Below are positions 26,046 through 33,701 of a stretch of 39,402 bases of DNA, piece after piece. This stretch comes from Pirellulales bacterium (GTDB lineage: Bacteria; Planctomycetota; Planctomycetia; Pirellulales; JAEUIK01). The stretch is from assembly GCA_019694455.1 (NCBI GenBank), contig JAIBBY010000048.1, positions 1 through 39,402 of the forward strand, read 5' to 3'. Position numbers and translations under genes: made by a program. Each line of letters starts with the position of its first letter. Position 1 is the stretch's first letter. The notes beneath the pieces were generated by a model. It was not told the DNA's origin. It made no database searches and saw only the letters and a list, made by a program, of their open reading frames with translations.

Positions 26046-27875
26046 CTAAATCATTCTCCTCCGGCTGCGCCGGTGCGCCGCGATGGCCGCCAGGCCCAGC
26101 AGCGACCAGATGGCCAAACTCGCCGGCTCGGGCACCACGCTCGTCGGTTCCAGCACAAAGTTGATCGCCTGGCTGTCGAAGCCGCCGGCCAGATCGGTCA
26201 CGTTGGCGTACATGGTGTGCGGGCCATAGCTGCCAAACAGTCCCAACAGTTGCGACTCGGTGAACAGGCCCGACAGCGAGCCATTGACGGCCTCGCTCAC
26301 CAGGGTGATGCCGGTCAAAAAGCCGTCTCCCACGTCGCCGCCGGTGGCGGCCGCAGTGGTGTCGAACTCGTAGAGCAGACTCTCGAAGCCGCTGATGTGG
26401 GAGTTCACCACCAGGTCGGAGTCGTTGAAGATGGCGTCGACCAGCAGGTCGCCCCCCAATTGCGGCGTGGCCGTGGCGGCGCCGACCGTGGGCGCGGCGT
26501 TGGTGTAGCCGACGGCGGCAGTGTCGACGGCGGTCTGGCCGGCGGCGTCGGTCACGGTGAGGGTGGCCGTGCCGCTGTCGGTGGTGCTGGTCAAGCCCGA
26601 CCCGAGCAGCGTGAGGCTGGGGTTGGCGCTATTGGAGTTGAACGCGAAGGACTGCCAGTTGTGGGTGATCGCCTCGCCTTGCGGGTCGGCGCTGCCGGCG
26701 GAACTGAGGCCGATGCCGCTCAAGGCGTTGGAGCTATTGAACAGGTAGGCGCCGTTGGCCTCGGCGGTCGGCGGTTGGTTGACCGTCAGCAAATAGGCAT
26801 GCCCCTCGCCCTGCGGGTTGATGCCCAACCCCACGATCTGTCCCTGGGCGTTGATGTCCCACGCATTTCTCAGAGTCCAGCCGGCGCCGCTGCCGTCGAG
26901 CAGACCATTGATGTCTTGCATGCCGACGCCACCCTCCCACAGGAACGCGCGATCGCCTGTGGCGGCGTTGCTTACGCCGACTACCTGTCCAGCTTCGTTG
27001 ATGCCATAGGCGCTGCTCAAATCCGATCCCCCCGGCAGATCACCCAGGTTTTGCATGCCACCGCCGCTCGTCCACAGAAACGCGCGGTTGCCCGCAGCGG
27101 CGCTGCTGTACCCCACGACCTGCCCGGCATCGTTGATGGCTTGTGCGAAACTTAAGTCCGTTCCCCCTGGCAGGTCGCCGAGGTCCTGCATGCCGCCGCC
27201 GCTCGTCCAGAGAGTTGCCCGCCCACCTGTGGGGGCAACGCTATAACCCACCACCTGCCCCGAGTTGTTGATGCCAAAGGCGGCACTGGAATCTCCTCCC
27301 CCCGGCAGGTCGCCGAGGTTTTGCATGCCGCCGCCGCTGGTCCAGAGGAACGCGCGGTCGCCCGTGGCAGCGCGGCTGTATCCCACCACCTGCCCCGCGT
27401 CGTTGATACCGAGCGCGATGCTGGAATCTCCACCCCCCGGCAGGTCGCCCAGGTTTTGCATGCCGTCGCCGCTGGTCCAGAGAAACGCGCGATTGCCTGT
27501 GGCGGCAGCGCTCTCGCCGGCCACTTGACCCAAATTATTGATGTCCCACGCCCGACTGTAACCCGCCCCCCCTCCTCCTGGCAGGTAGCCGATGTCTTGC
27601 ATGCCGCTGCCACTGGTCCAAAGGAAGGCGTGATCGCTCGGGGTGTAGCTGTAGCCGACCACCTGCCCCAGGTCGTTCATGCCGAGCGCAAAACTGGTAT
27701 CGAGTTCCCCCGGCAGATCGCCGAGGTCCTGCACGGTGTAGATCGCCGCGCGGGCCGCAGCGGGGAGCAGCATGCCAGCGGCCAGACAGGCCAGCCCGAG
27801 CGTGGGGATAAGAAATGAGGTCTTCAGCCAGTGGCAAGTGAAACGACGGGTCACGGTGAGGCTCCCTGTGGGCAT
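26046..27875 (-). CDS. PEP-CTERM protein with tandem HAF repeats and a PKD-like domain
   Basis: A 609-residue surface protein. The N-terminus (MPTGSLTVTRRF, then a hydrophobic stretch and PAAARA) is a long signal peptide. Seven tandem units of about 45 residues follow, typified by LPGGxDSSxAxGINDAGQVVGYS plus RAFLWTSGGGMQNL, the pattern of extracellular HAF-family repeats that likely form a beta-propeller. An Ig/PKD-like segment (PPTAEANGAYLF to TATLTVTDAAGQ) and a second beta region come next. The C-terminus is a PEP-CTERM signal, VVPEPASLAIW, helix, then RRSRRR. ATG 27875 is chosen because the signal peptide starts there; the frame stays open to 29051 but that part overlaps a sigma-factor gene and non-coding repeats. 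No exosortase is in the window. Ligand or partner unknown. Confidence 0.9.
   Translation of the reverse strand: MPTGSLTVTRRFTCHWLKTSFLIPTLGLACLAAGMLLPAAARAAIYTVQDLGDLPGELDTSFALGMNDLGQVVGYSYTPSDHAFLWTSGSGMQDIGYLPGGGGAGYSRAWDINNLGQVAGESAAATGNRAFLWTSGDGMQNLGDLPGGGDSSIALGINDAGQVVGYSRAATGDRAFLWTSGGGMQNLGDLPGGGDSSAAFGINNSGQVVGYSVAPTGGRATLWTSGGGMQDLGDLPGGTDLSFAQAINDAGQVVGYSSAAAGNRAFLWTSGGGMQNLGDLPGGSDLSSAYGINEAGQVVGVSNAATGDRAFLWEGGVGMQDINGLLDGSGAGWTLRNAWDINAQGQIVGLGINPQGEGHAYLLTVNQPPTAEANGAYLFNSSNALSGIGLSSAGSADPQGEAITHNWQSFAFNSNSANPSLTLLGSGLTSTTDSGTATLTVTDAAGQTAVDTAAVGYTNAAPTVGAATATPQLGGDLLVDAIFNDSDLVVNSHISGFESLLYEFDTTAAATGGDVGDGFLTGITLVSEAVNGSLSGLFTESQLLGLFGSYGPHTMYANVTDLAGGFDSQAINFVLEPTSVVPEPASLAIWSLLGLAAIAAHRRSRRRMI
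27034..27737 (-). repeat. Tandem 135-bp in-frame coding repeats
   Basis: The landmark GGCAGRTCGCC..TTGCATGCC recurs at 27034, 27169, 27304, 27439, 27580 and 27712, giving intervals of 135, 135, 135, 141 and 132 bases, all multiples of three. Each encodes one 44-47 residue HAF unit; central units are nearly identical at DNA level, indicating recent amplification or gene conversion. Confidence 0.9.
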
Positions 27876-27959
27876 GGTGTTCTGTGGGCGAAAAATGGTC
27901 CCCCTACAAATAAAAGGACCGGTTTCGATGACCGACCGGACGCAAAATGAGCGTAAGGG

Positions 27960-27972
27960 GCAAAAAAACTTC
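27960..27972 (-). promoter_or_regulatory. Shared 13-mer upstream of PEP-CTERM gene 2
   Basis: GCAAAAAAACTTC, identical to 25263-25275, lies 85-97 bases before ATG 27875. On the gene strand it reads CGGAAGTTTTTTTGC, giving GG-N10-GC spacing as in sigma-54 promoters; the first copy has CG instead of GG, so a sigma-54 reading is weak. Confidence 0.4.
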
Positions 27973-28039
27973 CGATTCGGGAAAAAAGTTGCCTGAGAGG
28001 GAGAAAGTGGCAAGGAGGTCGGACCATTAAGAAGGACGG

Positions 28040-28162
28040 GGAACCGCAAAGGCGCAGAGACGCCGTGAGGGCGAAAGTTAGAAGAAGACCCCCTCACCAG
28101 CGGCCTGCGGCCGCTACCTCTGGCGCCTACTACGCTTCGCTGCGTGGGGGCGAGGTGGAAGA
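28040..28162. repeat. Intergenic repeat family, copy B
   Basis: The same two-module structure as copy A; 28067-28162 is identical over 96 bases to 25859-25954. It contains the perfect hairpin AGCGGCC-TGC-GGCCGCT. It is directly joined to copy C. Confidence 0.85.
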
Positions 28163-28367
28163 AAAGAAAACCGCTGAGGCGCAGAGACGCCGAGGGGGAG
28201 GAGACGGGCTTGTTTGGTGACACGCCAGTCGGATCAGGTGAGCAGTAGAGCAGATGAGAAAGACCCCCTCGCCCCGGCCTGCGGCCAGACCTCTGGCGCC
28301 TACTTCGCTTCGCTGCGTGGGGGCGAGGTGGAAGAAAAGAAAACCGCTGAGGCGCAGAGACGCCGAG
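28163..28367. repeat. Intergenic repeat family, copy C
   Basis: A GAGGCGCAGAGACGC module (28163-28194), a 67-base insertion holding the 28-base repeat, a diverged hairpin module (28262-28334) and a final GAGGCGCAGAGACGC module (to 28367). 28306-28367 is identical over 62 bases to 28133-28194, so B and C are offset tandem copies 173 bases apart. Confidence 0.8.
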
Positions 28368-28448
28368 AGAGATGGAAGAGTTGGCAACTGACAAAAAAAG
28401 GGTACTCGCTCGCCGGGGCTGTGCTACCATGGCGCCGAGGGGGGATTC

Positions 28449-29141
28449 TTGTCTATTGCCCAGCAGGCAGGGGCCGCATTTATGCAGCCAGGCACTCACA
28501 CGTCTGCCAACGGCACTGCGCGCGCCGCGGCACGGTCGGCGGAGCGGTCGTATTTCACCGCTTGCCTGTCGCAAGCCCGCGACGGCTCGCCGGCGGCCTT
28601 GGGGCAATTGCTCGAAGCGACGCGACCGTGGCTGTTGGTGTTGGCCCAGGAGAATCTTGACGACGACTTGCGGGTCAAACTGGGCGCCTCCGACATGGTG
28701 CAAGACACCTTTGTCGAAGCGCAGCGCAGCTTTCGCCGCTTTGGCGGGCACACTGAACGCGAACTGCACGCCTGGTTGTCGACCATCTTTGCCCATCGCC
28801 TGGCCAACGCCGTCCGCCGTCACCGCGGCACGCAAAAGCGGAGCACCAGGTGCGAGGTCAACGGTGGCGCCGCAGCGAGCGCGCTGGGGCGCCTGCCGAG
28901 CGACTCGGCCACGCCACGCACCAACCTGGTTGTCCAGGAAGAATGGCGCCGGCTGCAGGAGGCGATCAACAGCTTGCCCGCGACTGTGCGCGACACGCTG
29001 ACCATGCGCATTTGGGGGCGCGCGTCGTTCGCCGAAATTGGCGTAGCGCAAGGCTGCACGGCCGAGGCGGCGCGGAAGCGATTCTTTCGCGCCTTTGAAG
29101 AACTGCGCGTGGTGCTCGATCCGCGGAGCTTGCGCGGATGA
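28449..29141 (+). CDS. ECF-type RNA polymerase sigma factor, coupled to kinase-WD40 gene
   Basis: A sigma-70 family protein of up to 230 residues. Region 2 (about 35-125) includes LGQLLEATRPWLLVLAQENL, DLRVKLGASDMVQDTFVEAQRSF split as in other planctomycete ECFs, and HAWLSTIFAHRLANAVRRHRG. Region 4 (about 165-225) includes INSLPATVRDTLTMRIWG, FAEIGVAQGCTAEAARKRFF. The start is either TTG 28449 (after GGGGA) or ATG 28482 (after AGGGG); both lose nothing of the domains. Its TGA overlaps the kinase ATG as ATGA at 29138-29141, so sigma factor and kinase are translationally coupled. Planctomycete genomes often pair such sigma factors with Ser/Thr kinases, which probably regulate sigma activity by phosphorylation. 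Confidence 0.92.
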   Translation: MSIAQQAGAAFMQPGTHTSANGTARAAARSAERSYFTACLSQARDGSPAALGQLLEATRPWLLVLAQENLDDDLRVKLGASDMVQDTFVEAQRSFRRFGGHTERELHAWLSTIFAHRLANAVRRHRGTQKRSTRCEVNGGAAASALGRLPSDSATPRTNLVVQEEWRRLQEAINSLPATVRDTLTMRIWGRASFAEIGVAQGCTAEAARKRFFRAFEELRVVLDPRSLRG

Positions 29142-32100
29142 ACGGCGACCCGGGCGCGGATTTGCCAGACGACGACGCGCTGCTGGCCGATCTGGTGACC
29201 CGCTACGACGAGTTGTTGGCTGACGAAAGGACCGGCGAACTCGACCTGACCCCGCTCGACCACGATCCGGCGCTGCGCGACCGCTGGGAAAGCGCCAAAC
29301 GCTGCCTCGATCTGATCCACCGCGTGCGCGACATGCCCGCCGTGGACGACGCCCCCTCGCCGCGCGGTTTTGAGAAGAGCGACGCCGTGCTGCTGACCGG
29401 CATCAGCATGCCGGCTTCGCTGGGTCGATTCGAAATTATTCGCTTGCTCGGCGCCGGCGGGGTGGGACTGGTCTATTTAGCCCGCGATCCGCGACTGGGC
29501 CGCCGCGTGGCCGTGAAGATTCCGCGGCTCGAAACGCTGGCCAGCGACGATGCGCGGGGCCGCTTTTTGCGCGAGGCCGAGGCCGCCGCGCGGCTCAATC
29601 ACCCGCATGTGGTGTCGGTGCTGGAGACGGGGCAAGAAGGGCTGTTGTGCTACATCGCGGTTGAATATTGCCCCGGCACGACCTTGGCCGAGTGGTTGCG
29701 CTCGCGGCCCGGCCCCGTTCCGGCGCGACAGGCGGCGTTGCTAGCCCGCCAGTTGAGCGACGCCGTGCAGCACGCGCACGGCCGCGGGGTGCTGCATCGC
29801 GACATCAAGCCGGCCAATGTGCTGCTCACGCAGGCGACTTCCAAGGCGAACGGCGCCGCCGAACAGGAGCTTGTGCCGAAGCTGACCGACTTTGGCATGG
29901 CCAAGCTGATCGCCGAATTGGGGGACGACGAGACGCGCACCGGCGCCACCATTGGCACGCCCGCCTATATGGCGCCGGAACAAGCGGCCGGACGGGTGCG
30001 CGAGTTTGATTCGCGAACCGACGTGTATGGCTTGGGGGCGGTGCTGTACGAGATGCTCGCGGGGCAGCCTCCCTTTCGCGGCGACAGTCCGGTCGAGATT
30101 TTGCGCCGCGTGCTGGACGACGAGGCAGCGCCCCCGCGCGGCCTGCGGGGCGAGATACCGCGCGACCTGGAGGCGATCTGTCTGAAGTGCCTGGCCAAAC
30201 GTCCCGCGCAGCGCTACCAGACGGCGCAGCAATTGGTGGCCGACCTGGATCGGTTTCTGGCGGGGGAGCCGGTATTGGCTCGGCCGTCGACGGCGATCGA
30301 AAGATTCTGGAAGTGGTCGCGGCGGCGGCCGTTGGCCATCACCGCGCTGGCCATTGGCGCGTGCGCGCTGGTGGCGCTGATGGTGGTCGTGTCGCTCTAC
30401 AACGCGCGGCTGAGCGCCGAGGTGGTGCGCGCGGACCACGAAGCCGAGGCCAGCCGACGGTTGTTGTATTCGGCCAACGTACAGCTTGCGCAAGATGCGC
30501 TGCGGCGCGACCACGTGCCGCAAACGCGCGAGTTGCTGGCGGCCTGCGCGCCAGCGCCGGGGCAACAAGACCTGCGCGAGTTCAGTTGGCACTATCTGCT
30601 GGCGCGCTGCGACCAACAGGCGCTCACCTTGCTGGGGCACGTGGGAGACGTCTTTTCGGTCGCTTACTCGCCCGATGGCGCGGCGCTGGCGTCGGCGGGC
30701 AAGGACGGCACGGTGCGGATCTGGGACGCGGCCAGCGGCGGCGCGCGGCATGTGCTGCGCGGGCATACGACGGAAGCGACATGCGTCGACTTCTCGCCGC
30801 AGGGAGAACTACTGGCCAGCGGCAGCGAAGATGACAGCGTGCGACTCTGGAACTGGCGCGATGGCACGCCGCTACGCCAGATCGACGCCTCGACCGACGA
30901 CGTGCTGTGCGTGGTGTTTTCGCCGGACGGCCAACTGCTCGCGACCAGCGGCCGAGAGCCGGTCGTGCGCGTTTGGGACGCGGCCGATGGCACGCTGGTC
31001 AAAGAGCTTGAACTCGGAAAATCGGCCGATGAACTGGCGACAGGGCAATTTGTGATTCGCGCGCTGCGATTCGCTGCCGATGGCGGACGCCTCGTAGCGG
31101 CCAGCGAATTTGGTCAACTGTTTGTCTGGAACACGGTCGACGGGAGTCATCGGCCAGGCCATTGGCGCGAGAGTGAGCAGTTCTTCGCGCTCGCCGCGGC
31201 ACGCCGACCTGCGATCTTCGCCGCGGGGGGACGGCATGAGGATATCGAGATCTACTCGCTCGACGGCGACCAATTCCGGCTGCGGAACGCGATCACCGAT
31301 GCGCACATGGGATGGATTCAATCGCTAGCGTTTAGCCCAAGCGATTCGATGCTGGCCTCATCGGGCATGGATGGCGCCATTCGGCTCTGGTCGCCCGAAA
31401 CGTGGCAGATTGCGCGGACCATGGTGGGACACTCGGGGCGAGTCTGGTCGGTGGCCTGGTCGCCCGATGGCGCGCGGCTGGCGAGCGCCGGCGCCGATGG
31501 TCAGGTGCGCGTTTGGGACAGCCATAATGCTGCAAAGCGTCAGTTTCCGCGCGGGGCAGTCGCCTATCGTGGTCTGGCCGATACAGGCAGCGGCGACGGG
31601 ATCATTTCTTGCGATATCGAAGGGAATATTTGTCACTGGGCTGGCGCAACGCCCACGGCCACTCATGCCGGGCGGCTGATCACCGATTCGATCGACGACA
31701 GTGAGCTTTCCGCCGACCGGCGGCGACTTGCCCTGACGACCTGTTTTGGTCGGATTGAAGTGTGGTGGCTCGATCCACTGTCGCCGATATGGAAGTATCA
31801 ATCGGCCGACAACGATGGCCGAGGGGAGCTGGCCTGGTCGCCCGATGGGTCGCAGTTGGCCGGACTCAAGGATCAACAGACTGTGGTGATGCTGGATGCC
31901 GCCACAGGAAAACCGCACCAAGAATTACCGCTTGGCGTCACCGTGTGGGACCTGGCTTTCTTGCCGGATGGTTCGCTGGCGATCGCGACCGCCCATGGCT
32001 TGTGCCGCTGGGATCACGCGGCGTCACGAGCGCTTTGGCGACTGGCCGGGGCGCATCATCAATTGGCGACTTCGCCCGACGGAAAGTACGTCTGCAGCGA

Positions 32101-32431
32101 CGATCAGACGCGCGTCGAGGTGCTCGATGCCGCCACCGGCACGGCGCAATGGCGTATTGTGCCCGAGGGGGAAGTCAAGTCTCTGGCCATTTCGCCCGAT
32201 AGCCGCACGCTGGCGATCGGCGTCGCGGCGCCGAGCCAGATAGAACTGTGGGATTTGATTTCCGGCCGCCAACTCATCTCCATACCCCTGCCGTCGCGAC
32301 TGATCTTGCGCAAGGTCTTCTTCGCTCGTGACGGCGCGCGACTGTTGGCCGACGGCTACTTTGACGAGGAGCGAGCTGGCCAGATTCTCGAATGGTCGGT
32401 TCGGCCAACGTCTGACGCGGTCAGCAAGTGA
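29138..32431 (+). CDS. Ser/Thr protein kinase with transmembrane helix and WD40 tail
   Basis: A 1097-residue receptor-like kinase. The kinase domain is at about 97-375, complete and apparently active: LGAGGVGLVY, Lys127 (VAVKIPR), HRDIKPANVLL with Asp222, DFG at 251-253, GTPAYMAPEQ. A single membrane helix lies at about 398-421 (LAITALAIGACALVALMVVVSL). A helical linker (EVVRADHEAEASRRLLYSANVQLAQDAL) is common in planctomycete kinase-WD40 proteins. From about 505 to the end there are WD40-type beta-propeller blades (for example HVGDVFSVAYSPDGAALASAG, KDGTVRIWDAASG, GHSGRVWSVAWSPDGARLASAG), about ten or more, with the middle ones degenerate. The kinase should be cytoplasmic and the propeller on the other side of the membrane as a binding or sensing domain. 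It is coupled by a 4-base overlap to the sigma factor. Confidence 0.95.
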   Translation: MNGDPGADLPDDDALLADLVTRYDELLADERTGELDLTPLDHDPALRDRWESAKRCLDLIHRVRDMPAVDDAPSPRGFEKSDAVLLTGISMPASLGRFEIIRLLGAGGVGLVYLARDPRLGRRVAVKIPRLETLASDDARGRFLREAEAAARLNHPHVVSVLETGQEGLLCYIAVEYCPGTTLAEWLRSRPGPVPARQAALLARQLSDAVQHAHGRGVLHRDIKPANVLLTQATSKANGAAEQELVPKLTDFGMAKLIAELGDDETRTGATIGTPAYMAPEQAAGRVREFDSRTDVYGLGAVLYEMLAGQPPFRGDSPVEILRRVLDDEAAPPRGLRGEIPRDLEAICLKCLAKRPAQRYQTAQQLVADLDRFLAGEPVLARPSTAIERFWKWSRRRPLAITALAIGACALVALMVVVSLYNARLSAEVVRADHEAEASRRLLYSANVQLAQDALRRDHVPQTRELLAACAPAPGQQDLREFSWHYLLARCDQQALTLLGHVGDVFSVAYSPDGAALASAGKDGTVRIWDAASGGARHVLRGHTTEATCVDFSPQGELLASGSEDDSVRLWNWRDGTPLRQIDASTDDVLCVVFSPDGQLLATSGREPVVRVWDAADGTLVKELELGKSADELATGQFVIRALRFAADGGRLVAASEFGQLFVWNTVDGSHRPGHWRESEQFFALAAARRPAIFAAGGRHEDIEIYSLDGDQFRLRNAITDAHMGWIQSLAFSPSDSMLASSGMDGAIRLWSPETWQIARTMVGHSGRVWSVAWSPDGARLASAGADGQVRVWDSHNAAKRQFPRGAVAYRGLADTGSGDGIISCDIEGNICHWAGATPTATHAGRLITDSIDDSELSADRRRLALTTCFGRIEVWWLDPLSPIWKYQSADNDGRGELAWSPDGSQLAGLKDQQTVVMLDAATGKPHQELPLGVTVWDLAFLPDGSLAIATAHGLCRWDHAASRALWRLAGAHHQLATSPDGKYVCSDDQTRVEVLDAATGTAQWRIVPEGEVKSLAISPDSRTLAIGVAAPSQIELWDLISGRQLISIPLPSRLILRKVFFARDGARLLADGYFDEERAGQILEWSVRPTSDAVSK

Positions 32432-32638
32432 TGGCGCATGTGGCGCGAAGCGCCGGCGCTGCCATGAATTGTCTTGAGCACTGCGCGTCAAAGCGGCACG
32501 TTTGCAATAAGATGCGGCAATCGCGATATCGGCGATTGTCGGCGACCGACTTGGGGAAATAGTCTTAACTCGAAGAGGCTAAAGCAGTAACGCAAGGGGT
32601 GGTGGTTTGGCGCGTGCTTGTTTCGTCCGGCAAGGCAT

Positions 32639-32656
32639 CTGGCTTGCTTAAGCCAG
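32639..32656 (+). other. Hairpin in the 5' region of the metallopeptidase-like gene
   Basis: CTGGCTT (32639-32645), loop GCTT, AAGCCAG (32650-32656): a perfect 7-bp stem about 65 bases before ATG 32720, with no T-run. The whole gap 32432-32719 otherwise shows no gene or clear promoter. Confidence 0.35.
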
Positions 32657-32719
32657 CCCACGGCTCACTGACTGAAGCTCGCCGATTTGCCCCATCGTTT
32701 CGCGCCGGAACCCTTTCAG

Positions 32720-33601
32720 ATGTCGCGCATGCTCCACGCGCTGGCAGTTGCCGCGCTACTGTTCAACAATAGCGCCCGGCTTTCTGCCGAACCGGCGTCG
32801 ATTGCCAGGCAGCGCACTGGCGCTTGGCATTGGGACGAGACGGCCAACTTTCGCGTTTACTGCCTAACTGGCAAGGAGGACGCGGGGCGACTCGCGGCGC
32901 GCTGCGAAGCGCTGCGTCAACATTTGTTTTCGCTTTGGCTAGCCGATGAATCACCGAAAGCCTGGCGATCTCGCTGCGAGGTGATCGTTTTCCCGAACCG
33001 AGATTCCTATTTGCAGGCGGTTGGCGCCGGCGCGGCGCAAACCGCGGGCTCGGCGCTGATCGAAATGGAATCGGGCAGAGTCGCCCGGCGACGAATTGAT
33101 CTGCGCGGCGACCTGGGGCGAGACATGCAGAGCGCGCTCGCGCACGAGATGACACACGTCGTTATCGCCGAGCGGATTGATCGCGGCCGTATACCCGCCT
33201 GGGCAGACGAAGGGATGGCCGTGCTAGCCGATATGCCCGAAAAGCAATCTTTGCATGCGGCCGATCTGCGGCAGGGGCTGCGCTCGCGGACGACATTTCG
33301 CGTGGTTGATCTATTGAGCTTGGCCAGTTACCCGCGACCAGCGCGGATGGGCGTGTTCTATGGGCAGAGTGGCGCGCTAGTCAGTTTTCTGGTGGGGCGC
33401 GGAACCCCGGCGCAATTTGTACGGTTTATCGAGCTGGCGATCGACCACGGCTACGACCGCGCCTTGCGGGAAACGTATCAGATCGATGGGGTGGCGCAGC
33501 TTGAACAGATTTGGCAGCAGCGTCTGCGGAGGGGCGATTTACGCTTTGCCAGCCATGTGGTGGATGGGTATTGGTCGACAGCGGCCAACGGCGGAGAATA
33601 A
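32720..33601 (+). CDS. Secreted HEXXH metallopeptidase-like protein (peptidase MA/DUF1570-like)
   Basis: A protein of about 293 residues with a signal peptide (MSRMLHALAVAALLFNNSARLSA). The key motif is ALAHEMTHVVIAERI, an HEXXH zinc site at about 142-146, followed 18 residues later by WADEGMAVLAD whose Glu164 is a likely third ligand, as in gluzincins of the peptidase MA type. An upstream segment (FRVYCLTGKEDAGRLAARCEALRQHLFSLWL, CEVIVFPNRDSYLQAV) matches the layout of planctomycete DUF1570/peptidase-MA-like proteins, where a substrate-binding half precedes the zinc helix. Activity and substrate are unproven. ATG 32720 is chosen for the signal peptide; a TTG at 32687 would add 11 residues. 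No strong Shine-Dalgarno. Two small secreted proteins follow on the same strand. Confidence 0.83.
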   Translation: MSRMLHALAVAALLFNNSARLSAEPASIARQRTGAWHWDETANFRVYCLTGKEDAGRLAARCEALRQHLFSLWLADESPKAWRSRCEVIVFPNRDSYLQAVGAGAAQTAGSALIEMESGRVARRRIDLRGDLGRDMQSALAHEMTHVVIAERIDRGRIPAWADEGMAVLADMPEKQSLHAADLRQGLRSRTTFRVVDLLSLASYPRPARMGVFYGQSGALVSFLVGRGTPAQFVRFIELAIDHGYDRALRETYQIDGVAQLEQIWQQRLRRGDLRFASHVVDGYWSTAANGGE

Positions 33602-33661
33602 GCAACCGTCTGAGGTTGAGCCAGCGCGGCCAAGGGGCGGCGCTTAAAGAAACGGCTGAAA

Positions 33662-33692
33662 TTGGATCGGCGCAGCCTGCCTGGCATATAAT
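33662..33692 (+). promoter_or_regulatory. Perfect -10 box nine bases before a start codon
   Basis: TATAAT at 33687-33692 is followed after nine bases by ATG 33702, so the mRNA would have a leader of about three bases at most. The -35 candidate is TTGGAT (33662-33667) with a 19-base spacer. Confidence 0.45.
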
Positions 33693-33701
33693 GCAGGCGT
33701 T

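Larger units (their letters stand above)
27876..28448. other. Divergent non-coding region with repeat copies B and C
   Basis: About 570 bases between the second PEP-CTERM gene (minus) and the second sigma-factor gene (plus). It contains the shared 13-mer at 27960-27972, repeat copies B and C (28040-28367) and the second copy of the 28-base repeat (28231-28258). An A/T-rich patch (27905-27990) is the probable promoter zone of the PEP-CTERM gene. A stop-free frame runs through here on the minus strand but its product is repeat-derived and not protein-like. Confidence 0.6.

Noticed and set aside
25782..27155. A 457-residue plus-strand frame
   Set aside because: It begins in repeat copy A and lies antisense to the HAF gene; its Gly/Val/Arg-rich periodic product mirrors the HAF repeats.
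27034..27737. Non-coding tandem repeat or CRISPR
   Set aside because: All intervals are multiples of three and the units translate into a regular protein repeat.
27960..27975. Sigma-54 promoter upstream of the second PEP-CTERM gene
   Set aside because: GG-N10-GC spacing is present but the rest of TGGCAC..TTGCA is poor and the other copy of the motif breaks the GG; kept only as a shared motif.
25879..28336. CRISPR-like reading of the alternating repeat modules
   Set aside because: Only three or four irregularly spaced copies, module lengths over 60 bases, no uniform spacers and no cas genes.
27876..29051. Long minus-strand extension of the HAF/PEP-CTERM frame giving a 1001-residue product
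   Set aside because: It runs through intergenic repeats and antisense to a clear sigma-factor gene, lacks protein-like composition, and a signal peptide starts at 27875.
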